A stretch of 64,000 nucleotides of DNA, taken from assembly GCA_018350325.1 (NCBI GenBank), contig JAEVLN010000032.1:124001-188000 (forward strand), in the 5' to 3' direction. The stretch's first letter is position 1; every line of letters starts with the position of its first letter. Positions 53,480-64,000 of the stretch are shown here, piece after piece. The notes below the pieces were generated by a model. It saw only the letters and a program-made list of their open reading frames with translations, searched no databases and was not told the origin of the DNA. This DNA comes from Globodera rostochiensis. Its lineage: Eukaryota; Nematoda; Chromadorea; Rhabditida; Heteroderidae. Both the position numbers and the translations under genes were made by a program.

Positions 53480-55413
53480 ATAATAATGAATTTTACTCCC
53501 TGACATTCATTCGATTAATATCCAAATTGATTAATGTATTAATGTTTTATCTTTATATTAAGAAATTAGTACCAAAAAGATTTGGAAGAAAGGATTTAAT
53601 TAAAGCAAGATAAAATGAATTAAATTAATATCAAAAAAATACTTAAGTTAAAATTCGAATATCAATTAAAAACTTTTTTTAACGAATTTCATTGTTTAAA
53701 AATAAAAGCAACCACATTTTGAACATTTAAAACAACTAATAGTTTAAAAAAATATTTTTTCATATTGAAATTAGAATTTTTGTTAAAAAATAATATTTGT
53801 CTCAAATTAAATAAAAATACTTGGTTCTATTTTTTACATTGAAGTAACATCACAATAATATGATTTACCAATATTTAATTTATATTCTAATTATTTTATA
53901 TATTTATTATTAATTGGGTTATCGAATTTCCGCAATCATTATTAAGCATTTTTTAGCTAACAAAATGTAGACAAATTTTTTAATAATTTTTTACATTTAA
54001 TAATAATTAATTAAGTTTTAATACATTTTCAATATATTTTTTTATCGAAGAAAGTCACGTGTATTGTTATCCTAAGGATTCTTATTAATTTATAAAGAAA
54101 CTCTTTTTTAAACTCTGTAATTTTTTCATGGCAATATTCTTTATTACATTAAATATTTTATTTATTTGCAAAATTTAGATTTCTCTAATTTTGCATTTTT
54201 ATAATTATAATACCTTTCATAAGTTGGGAACTATTAAATTCATAAAGAATAATTGCTATGACTTTAATTTTATTTTTATCATGTTGTTCTATATCTTTAA
54301 TTTTATTTTTATCATGTTGTTCTATATCCTGAATTAACATGGATAATTTGTGTAGATTTTTAAATGATTAATTAATTTATTTTTATACCTTAAAAAAAAG
54401 TACACATTATACAGATTTTATACATTTAATATTTATTTTGTGTTAACCTTTTGTTTAATAATTGTACAAGCTGAATGTGTTTTTTGCATTCATTTGATTT
54501 TAAAAAATTACAAAATGAATTTAAAAAATACGCCAGTTATTTATTAAAAATCAACATAACTAATTTCTTGTCTAAAATAAAACCACGCGCATATTCGGGA
54601 TGAATATTTTACTGCTGATGAGTGTATAATTTATCTTCTGCTATTGAAGGCACTGAAGGATGTAAAAATAAAAGACTTCCATGATATGATAAAATATTAA
54701 ATTTTACTTTATTAGTCATTAAAATATTAATAATTGAACCAAAAACATTTGTGAACTATTATTGTTGGAAAAAGCGGATTTGCATATATTTAATCATAAT
54801 TACTTTTATGGTTTTATATAAATGATTATACGGATTTGGCAAATAATTAAAACATACTTTAGTTTTAAATGAACCTATGTTAATAAAATTCAATACTATT
54901 TACTTTTATATTAGATAAATTTAATTTTATTTTAACTTTTTTTAAAATCGTTAAAATAACAAATGTTTTTTTGGAATTTTTTAATCGATAATTAAACAGT
55001 TGGTATAAAAGTTAAAATTAACCTTGCGTCTAATTTATGCGTCCATCCCTTTTTTATGAACTTTTACGTTAAAAAATTTTTAATTATTAAATTTTTATCG
55101 AGCATACAAATGATTTTTGTTACAGAGTAAAAGATTAAAATAGTGTAAAAATAAATCGAATATTTGTTTTCATTTACGGTAAAACAATTTAATTTCAGAA
55201 TGATAAGGGTAACGTTTATGAAGAAAAAATGCCGTGGCCTTATTTTTAAATTTTTTATTAGGTTAAAATCGTAGTTTTCATTTTACAATTTGTCCTCATC
55301 GCATCTGGTAAGAGAAACGTATTTAAATAAGTATCATTTTTGTTTAGTTTATATCATATTTAGAATTCCGTAAATTTTTTTAGGTAATCCCGATAAGAAA
55401 ACTAATAATTAAC

Positions 55414-55505
55414 CTTGGCAATATGCATCTGCACACGCAAGATCTGTTCGTCGTTCTCGTATAATTGCGAGGCAAGCCAATGACGATTTCTTGAAGATTG
55501 GATAT
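55414..55505 (-). CDS. Candidate internal exon in the AT-rich region
   Basis: Acceptor ttccacgtag, donor AAG|GTTAAT. Reads IQSSRNRHWLASQLYENDEQ then ILRVQMHIAK. The plus strand of the same island can also be read (IIARQANDDFLKIGYL), so strand is uncertain. No family recognised. Confidence 0.3.
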
Positions 55506-56263
55506 CTACGTGGAAATAAAAATTAATTTTAAACGAAAGTTGGCACACATCATTAAAATTTATAATTTCATATAAATCCAAGCATTATTTCTATAAAATT
55601 TTATTTATTAAATTATGATAATATTTATTAATTTTTCATACTAAAACTCAAACTTTTTTTTTAGAAAACTGAATAATATCGGAAAGCTCGGTGTTGACTG
55701 ACTTTTGGAATGGTGAATATTAATGAAAATATATAAAAATTAGTTTATTAATTTCTTGCTGCAATTGTGCCAAAATAGGTTTCAAAAAGATGTTTGTCTT
55801 CATACAAAATTGCTGATTATCGGTTATCATTTCAATTATTATAATAAAAGGTAAATTTTGATTGGATTTATTAATATTTTTTGTTTCTTAATAAAGAAAG
55901 AAGGACATTTGAATCTAAACGATTTTAAAAATAATTTATTTCGTTGTTGAAGTTTAATGTTAATTTCAATGCATGTTCTAAAGGTAATCGGGTCAAGCTT
56001 CAATTATTAATTTTCTGGATTTTATAACACAAATGCGTGGTGGTTTGGTACTTCATATACATTTCTGATCTTGGGACCGAAGCTCACAATGTGTATTTAT
56101 AATTGATCAAATTTGGCTGAATTTTTACTATTTTATCGGGCACAAATGTGTGTGACATGCTTGGTTGATTTTGGTGTTGAATCATAGAAGGATAGAAATT
56201 ATATTTTTGCGCAAAGAACTTACCCAGTTTAATTCGCTAATGAACTTTTAATTTGGCCATCCG

Positions 56264-56317
56264 CTCTGATCACGTGCCCAAATTCATGGACTGCTATGCG
56301 AGCTGTCATTTTACAGG
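56264..56317 (-). CDS. Candidate exon with an HEFGH motif
   Basis: On the minus strand after aaatgacag: RIAVHEFGHVIRADGQIK, donor-like A|GTTCAT. HExxH is the zinc-binding core of many metallopeptidases, but the extended motif of a known family is not visible in so short a piece. Confidence 0.25.
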
Positions 56318-59017
56318 CATTTTTTTAATTTTATTTTTGGCGAGTTATTAGTTTCAACAATTTTTTTCTTAGTAATTGCGCGTTGTATTATTACGCGAAT
56401 TTTATCCTTTTTAATTTCTAATTTTGAATTAAAGTTAAACAATTTGAGTACGGAGTACGACTCTGATGTTTTTGAGTTTGCGGCCAGTTTTTTTAATATA
56501 CCAATCGATATTTGAACTTTTTTACCAATGTTTGCAAGCTTCTTTGTTTTTTTTTGTTTGGAATTCTAAAACAAAGCTGTTTTGGTTAAGTGTACGACAG
56601 ACTGGATTAATATTTAAATAAATTTGAATTGTCTTTGATTATGATTTAAAAAATAAGCATTTCCACTGGGTTTATTGAACCTTTTTTTCTTCAATATTTT
56701 TTTTGGCTAGCGTTTGTTATAGTGATGATTTTTTAATAATGAATTAACTAAAAAATTGAAGACTAAATTAACCTCAAAATATTTTTACAAATTTTTAATA
56801 ATTGTTTTCTCTGCCATCGAAGATGAATAATTTTATCTTCCCAATTTTTATTAATATTTTTGTTTACTATTTCATTACTTTCGCAATTAATTATTTATTT
56901 TTTAAAGTAATTACTGCGAAACTGCTCATTGATTTTTTGTTTTATTATTATTTTCTTAATTAAAATATTTTTCGTTGTTATATAGAGAAGTTTTGTTTTA
57001 GCTAATAATTTTTATTTATGTAACCATAATTTATTTAGAGTTGTCTTAGTTAATATCTATGATATAAATTATTTTATTATTAGTTTTTAAAAAAGCTTGT
57101 TTATATTATGTTGTTTTCTTATGACCAAACAAAATTTTTATTTTATATATATATTTTTATATTTATATGACTCATGTTACTAACTAATTTGAGAAATAAC
57201 GTAAAATTCTTTTAAAACTTCTTATGCATTAAATAATGAGTATTGTTTTATTTGCGTATTTTATAGTAGCATAAATATTTTTTAGATTTAGTACGAAAGA
57301 TTAAATTTTTTTAAATAATGATTTTATGTGATACCCTTCTTAATTATTAAAATATTTATTATGACTTATTTTTTTTTCTAATTTTTTATAATTATGAATT
57401 CATTTTTTGACTTTTTTTTTTTAAATTTCGTATTGCATTTATTAAAGATTATTATCAAAAAAATATTTTTCTAATTTGCTGCAGAAAATCCACTAGTGGC
57501 ATCTCTTCCGCTCGGATACCGATGTAAACGACACCCCAGAAGCTAACACGATTAAGCCTTAAAGTTATGGTGTTTATCATAATTGCGTCATTACTTAGAA
57601 CGATATAATAACCGTAACTCTTCAAACAACATTACTCAATTTTTTATAATTCATTTTTACTTTAATATTGAATATGTAACATTTAATATTTTTAGTTTGT
57701 TCTACATATCGCAACTTCTTTTGTTTTTATTTACAGTTTCGACAATTTTTTTTTGAAAAATAAGTGATTTCGTTTTTTAATTATAATTAATCTTATTATT
57801 TCATGTTAATTAATTGTTATTTATTAAAAATTGATTTATATCAAATATTTGATATATTAGTATCCATTTTAACATTATACTTAATTCATTCTTATGTTCA
57901 ATGATGATAAAGTTGTATCAATTCAATTTCAGTTTAAGTGAAAATAATTATTTATTTTTATAAACATATTGCTAAAGTTGTTTATTATGCTTTATTTACT
58001 TACAATTTTTTAAATTATTATTTTTGCTATACATTAGATACAAGCAATTTCTTTTTACATGGAGTGATTTTTTTGCCTAATATTACTAATTAATATATCT
58101 TTAATATTTATTTCATTTAGATTCAAATTGTTTTCATAGTTTTTGGTTGAATAATTTATATTTAAATTATTATGAGTTAATATTTTATTTTTCATGTGGT
58201 GGACCCTATTTTGGTGATTAATTTTTTTAATAAATTCTTTTTCTTAATCAGTAAGTTTTTATTCATGTTTTGCTTCCCGAATTATAAATAGAAAAAAAAA
58301 ATTTTGAATTTGTATACATTATTTTTTATTGATTGTTTAAATATTTAACATAATTGTTTATTAATTACAATGTTAGTTTGTTGTCGACGTTCAATTTCAT
58401 CAATGACTTTTTTAAAAGTGTAATGAAATTGAAAGAAATAATAATTATTTATTGATTTTAATATAAATGTTGTTTTATGTACTATTACAATGGTTTGAAA
58501 TGGCGGCGCATTAAAACAATCTGCGAAGTCTGGAATTTGCGGACAAATCGTTGAAAAAAATAGTCAAAATTAATTAAACAACCACTTGAATGAGAATTAT
58601 GCGAAGGTAGTCAATCAGGCTTGACCAATAATCGTAAGTGTGTTCCAATGATCAAAACGACTCCAACTCCTAACAATGCCAATCGATCTTATGGCAACTT
58701 TTGCACAAAATGTTTAATAAATTAGTTAGTTAAAATAATTGTAAAATGGCCGAATTGAAGGAAAATTTATTTTCAAAAATTAAGATTATTATGCAATAGC
58801 TGGCTGACATTAGAGATCAAAAAATTAGCCTTCCATCGAATGGGCTCGACATCATTTAGATATGGTTTTATTAGTCTTTTTATTTTAAAATATTCTAATT
58901 TTTAAGGGTTTATTCGTTCAAGAATTTTTATTATAAAAGTTATTATTATTTTTTAGGCATTGAATTTTGACATTAACTTATCAAGTGTTAGCGGGTTATA
59001 ATAAGCAGTATTTTTAC

Positions 59018-59095
59018 TTGGGATGGTCCAGATAAAAGAAGATGTACCGCCGATCGCCTAAAGGGGGCAAAGCAACAGCATGAGGTCTTTTGTTT
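59018..59095 (-). CDS. Candidate internal exon in the AT-rich region
   Basis: Acceptor attcaccag, donor AA|GTAAAAA, both good. Reads NKRPHAVALPPLGDRRYIFF then YLDHP. The plus strand of the island is also open (RRCTADRLKGAKQQHE). Family not recognised. Confidence 0.3.
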
Positions 59096-61740
59096 CTGGT
59101 GAATGAGGAAAGAATATGCAAAATTAACCAAATTTTGTACCAAGAATCAAACTCGGTTGTATGCCTATCTAATAATTTTGTTATTCCAAATTCATTTAAG
59201 CATTGATCGATTAGGTTTTATGCATAAAAGTAATTCAAAAAATATTAAATAATTTAAGGAATTTTATAATTTAAATAATAAAACAAAAAAATTGATAATA
59301 ATAAAAAAGTTCTCAATTCAAAGCCAAGAAACGTAGCCTAATATCCAGAGACCTGAAAGGATTTTTCAGAAAAAAAACAAACAAGCAACATTTTTTATGA
59401 TTCAAATCAAAAAATATATCTGGGTCTATTTTTAATTCTTCAAATAATTTTATCTTTATCATAAAAAAAATAATTCTTTTTAGTTCGTAATCCATATAAC
59501 AGAGGCTAGCCTAAAAAAGACGACCGTTTTCTATTAAATAACGAAAAAGATCAAAACCTAGTAAAGTGAAGAACATCTATTGACATATATGAACAAAAGC
59601 ATGATGGCGCTTTCTATGAATTTGTGAAAAGCTTTATAAAAAGATCCAGAAGTGTATCTTTATTCGTTTTTGATTGATGTAAATGCAATATTTTAATTTC
59701 AAATTTTTGAATACAAATCGTAAAAAGTTCATGTATAAATTGTATTTAATATATGTTTTTTTAAATTTTAACTGAGTAGAAATTGGATTAATCCCTTTTT
59801 TCTGTTGGTATTTTTTAATCCTTTATTTATTTTTTGGATTATAAATAAATGTTTTATTTTTACAAGTTGTTTTTGATTGTTTTAATATTTATGCTTTGGG
59901 TCAACTCGGTATGCATTTACACCTGTAGAGTAGGAAACCCACCACTTGTCTGATATAAAGTAACGGAAAGATTTATACTTTTTAATTTTAGTAATTCAAT
60001 TTTTTTTGTATACATTTAGATGAAAAACATGATGTAATAGAGTATATAAAAATTTGCTGATAATAATTTAAATGTTGCTGTTAATTCATTTGTTTATTAA
60101 TGTTAATCATTTTTAGCATAATAAAATATTGATGGAGTTGGCAAAAATACAATAAATTTGGAATTTGATAAATTTTATAATAGTTCTGATTTACAAATTA
60201 TGTAACGGCGGCAGGCTGCGCCGGGACGAAATTTTATTGAATGAAAGACTTTTGTTAAAGATTCTTTGGTAGCGTAAATGAATTAATTTTTTTAAATTAA
60301 TTCATATTTCGTCATCGAGCGATGGCGGTCTGTTTCTTGTTGCGACGGCGATCGGCATCTGTAGCTCGCCGAAGGCTAATTGGAATCTTCTTAAGTAATT
60401 AAGAGATGTTTGAATTATGAAATTGAAAAATTAAAATATAATTAACAACACAAATTTTAACTTAATTGTTCATATTTATGCCAAAAGAACAATCTTATTT
60501 TATTTGTTATTATTTGCATCTAGTAGTAGTCCATTGCTAATTGGATTTATATGCTCTAAAAGCCCAAAATATTGGATATAAGCATTAAAAAATGTAAAAG
60601 CATGAAAATCCTTTCCCTACTACATAAGTATAATGCACATAGTCATTTAATGAATTACTTTCCTTCAAATGAACTAATAATTTAAGACTGTTACCGGGCA
60701 TACTTGTGACCAAAGTCACACAAAACTTTTGAAGGAAAATATCGATTATGCATTTAATTTTCAATTATTATTTCATTAAATTTAAACGCTTTTGTTGATT
60801 TTATGTAGGTTATAAAAATTCAGGTGTTGATTAATAGGTTGCCATTATTATAATAAAATAAAATTTGCAGTATTTTATGTTTTATCAATGTTTTTAATCA
60901 ACGCAGCAAAATTTATAAAAAAATATTTTTTGAGGAATTAATTATTCGGCTGGTGCATCTTTTTAAGTTTAAAATGAAAATGAACTTATCACTTAAATGC
61001 TGAAAAGCGCGTAATTTATTTATTTCGATTAATAGTAGAAGGAAAGATCATGTTAGGATTTAATGCATTTTTCCTCATCATAAATTATGTGATAAAGTAA
61101 TATTTTGTTTAGCTCTGGTCCTGTTAAAGCAGTGCCGGAGGAATCAACTTGTCAAAGAACTGTTTCGTGTGCAGCGGCGCCAACATTAAAGCAATTCCAA
61201 ACATCAGAGAAATTAAATTTGAATGGCTCTTCTGTGCTTTCTTAAAATTTTATAATTTATTTTAGAAAATTTATTATAACGATAAAGAATTATGACAATG
61301 CTTATGGTTAAGTTGCTATTAATATTAATTTTGTATTGATTATAATTAGCTAAATCATTTTCTAACTTTTGAAAATTATTTACTTTAATAATAATTTTAT
61401 TTTTTTCTTATGTAACAAATTATTTAGCTTTAGTACTTTCTTATCTTTGCTTAACTCTATAAAATAAGTTTCTTTGTTTATTTAGCCGTGAAATCAGCAT
61501 TAATTGAAAATTTTTAGTATTTCTTTTAATAATTTTAGTTTCTCAAAAATTATCAATATTTTATTGCATCAAAACAATTTCTTTTTTTATTTAGCTTTAA
61601 TGTATTTTTTAGTAACATTTGCATTAAATAATTAATTACAATCTTTGGTTAAAATATTTTCCAAAGCGAGAGATAAATATTATTATTGTGTTTTTAAAAT
61701 TGGGTTTTTAACAAATTTAACGTTTTTGGAGCATTATTAA

Positions 61741-61920
61741 TAGGGCCCGGATTTTTATGTTATAACATATTTTTTTTGTGGATTCCTTACCATGAGAGAA
61801 GCCCAAAAATAGCATTTGTTTTGAAAAATTTTTGAATTAGGGCGACTTTTTAGCACATATCAAAACATATTTTGGGGGTATTTTTTAGCACATATTTACT
61901 GACATGCATTATTGCCTTTA
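61741..61920. mobile_element. TAGGGCCCGGAT-family element, incomplete
   Basis: Starts TAGGGCCCGGATTTTTATG and contains aagcccaaaaatagcatt, shared with 44730-44750. The right end is not clear. Confidence 0.5.
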
Positions 61921-64000
61921 TGTATCTTTAGAATGATGAAGTTTTATTTAATTTATTTTTATTACATGAAATTTAATTTACACGCCTTCAACTTTTTATA
62001 ATATTTTGATTTATGATATGATTTACTTTATATAAATTTAATTTCTTTAAATTTTTTAATCTTATATTTCCATTGTTAGATAACGTATTTTAACTAATTT
62101 GTTTATAAATATGCGCAATTTGGAATTTAAAACCCTTGATTTGTTGCAACATTTGTATGTATCAGTCCCCAGAACATCGCATATCTGACGTTGCGTTTCT
62201 GTTTTATTTTTAGATATTAAAACTTTTTAATCCATTTTATAATTTTATTTTGCTTCATCATTGTATTTTTTTTAATAACAGGCAATGATTGCCTTATTTA
62301 TGCTTTCCATTATACTTATACATGCTTTTGTATTTATTTTATTCTAAAGTTAAAGTGTGAAATTTAATTGCATTAGCTGACACCTTTTATGGAGTAGTAG
62401 TCATTCATATACTTACCCAATTTTATAAAATTTTGTTTGCTTTAGTGAAAAAATTTGCTTTTCTTTTAATTGTAAGGTTTTTTTATTAAATACATTTATT
62501 TTTACACCAATTTTGGTAGCGATTTAGCTGTCAATCTCTATCCGAAATCTTGTCGAACTGTTGTTTGCTCAGTCATGGGTTTTCCACATCCAGCAACATT
62601 TAAATATCATTTTCTACATGTATTTAAAATTTTTATTAGATTTGATTAGGAACGATCAAATGATCCTTTTATAAAAACATAACAAAAAAGATTGTTTGCG
62701 GCTTTTTTAAATTAATTTTATATAGATTTTACTTTACAATGAAAGGCTGCAAAAGGCATTATTTTGCTTTTAAAATTAAATTCTTTTCTTAGTTTAATAA
62801 AAGCTATAAAGGTAACAATTTAAAATAAAGAAAATGCGTTTTTAGACGCTTAATCTTCTCTGCGGTAAAGCCCATACAAATATTACTTTAAATACAATTA
62901 AATTAAAATTTGTTTGTTTTTGTGCTAAATTTGAAACACGCAATTTTTAAGCAGTTAAGTTAAAAATAGATTAGACTTCATAATTGAGGGCTAATTAATT
63001 TTTTACAAAAACTCAGTGGTTATCATGATCCGAACCAATGTGATAATTCGGGAAACGAGAACATAATCGCTATTTTTCTTTTAAACCTGCTCGTTTTAGT
63101 TAGCTCTCTTTATTTTATCATGCTTATAATTATCTCATTTTGTAAATTCTAATTTTTATTGTTTTGTTTTAGTTTTAAGTTATGATATTTTATGGTTAAA
63201 ATCGTAATGCTATTAAGGTTGTAGAGGTCGGGAGATTTTTTATTTGTTTTAGTTTTTTTATTCTTGATTTGATTTTTGATAACCTATTCGTCTAGTTGTT
63301 TTTAGGACTATCAATCATAGGAAAATTAGAATTTTTTTTATTAAGCCTATTCCAAAGCAGTCCGTCCTTAATATGGGAATGTAATATTTACATAAAGTGA
63401 AAAAAATGAACGCCGTTGTTCAGTTCCGTGAGAGACCAGTTCTTCTTTCGGTGTCGCGGACATTGAACGGGAACCGTCTCTCAGTGACAAAGAACTTTAT
63501 TTATTTTTGATAGTTATGAAAATATTTTTGTTTTTATAATTTTAATGGAGCTTTGGTTGCAATAATGTTTTTTATTATATCATAATTGGTATGCGCTTAA
63601 AATATTTCTTTGATTTATAATCATTATTTATTTTATATATGTTCACGATAAACTTTTATTTTATGGTCAAATTGAATTTTTATTATGCATCAGCTTTTAT
63701 TAATCTTTATAATTATTTTTGTTTCCTTAGTTCATTTAATATTTTTGCACGAAGTACAATTGATTCATTTCTTAGGCTGTTTTCAAAGTAAATTCATGAT
63801 TAGAGTTTTTTTAATTCATTCAACATTCCTTTAAATAAAAAACTTAATTTAGCTTCAAAAACTTTCAATAAATTATTTAATTTTTTCCATCTTGAGTATA
63901 TTCTACTCCAATTTGTGTTTATAAATTAGCATTTTATTTAAGTTAAATGAGATTATTTTTAATAATTTGTTAAGCAAAAACGATATAAGCTTTTAGGATT

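Larger units (their letters stand above)
50228..64000. other. AT-rich region with sparse GC-normal islands
   Basis: Composition changes abruptly to roughly four-fifths A+T and stays so to the end. Islands of 50-120 bp with ordinary GC lie near 51880, 52500, 52760, 55300, 55415, 56260, 57490, 58510, 58620, 59020, 60200, 60310, 61115, 62160, 62515 and 63400. Many have splice-like edges on one or both strands, so they may be small exons with long AT-rich introns. Open frames in pieces this short are expected by chance, so openness is weak evidence. No rRNA or tRNA gene was recognised. Confidence 0.5.

Noticed and set aside
51880..63500. Calling every GC island a coding exon with a fixed strand
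   Set aside because: In pieces of 50-100 bp one or two of six frames are open by chance, and most islands read plausibly on both strands. Only three were listed, at low confidence.
50228..64000. Contamination or mitochondrial DNA
   Set aside because: The TAGGG-ended TIR family of the nuclear part recurs here, and no mitochondrial gene, rRNA or tRNA was recognised.

Overview
The window looks like nuclear DNA of a plant-parasitic cyst nematode, most probably Globodera (potato cyst nematode) or a close relative. The basis is the gene families seen: SPRY-domain proteins with the characteristic N-termini, BTB-BACK proteins, an expanded F-box-like family, and a cluster of ATGCCA motifs (the 'DOG box' described for Globodera dorsal-gland effector promoters) upstream of a signal-peptide/SPRY gene. 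Genes are split by short GT-AG introns, and the intergenic DNA is full of short TIR elements with 8-bp target duplications (hAT-like). The species is inferred from family recall and was not checked by any search.

Layout. 0.9-1.6 kb: 5' part of a BTB gene, cut by an N gap (1630-2039). 2.0-6.1 kb: inverted repeat 1 (arms 1.28 and 1.46 kb) around a spacer with a broken SPRY-family 5' end and a cysteine-rich exon. 5.7-7.9 kb: DOG-box promoter and SPRY/SPRYSEC gene. 9.3-11.0 kb: nearly complete BTB-BACK gene, minus strand. 11.3-23.0 kb: a third BTB gene, minus strand, broken by a 10.54-kb near-perfect palindrome (12186-22725) with a 6-bp target duplication. The two arms carry almost identical, intact five-exon F-box-like genes in head-to-head orientation. 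23-36 kb: gene-poor, with several small multi-exon genes of unknown function, nested hAT-like elements, tRNA-derived SINEs and short tandem repeats. 36.1-39.0 kb: an eight-exon C2H2 zinc-finger gene. 40.6-41.0 kb: a divergent ubiquitin-like gene ending in Gly-Gly. 42.4-43.7 kb: a 21-bp minisatellite. 45.8-46.6 kb: a frameshifted SPRY pseudogene. 46.9-49.6 kb: four full copies and one partial copy of a ~644-bp tandem repeat. 50.2-64 kb: an abrupt change to very AT-rich sequence with sparse GC-normal islands, perhaps exons of a long-intron gene.

Theme. Three host-interaction-type families (SPRY, BTB-BACK, F-box-like) sit within 23 kb and are being duplicated, inverted and broken by palindromic and TIR elements. 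The window therefore resembles a fast-evolving effector/ubiquitin-ligase-adaptor region. F-box and BTB proteins usually feed substrates to cullin-RING ligases and a ubiquitin-like gene lies nearby, but any functional link is inference.
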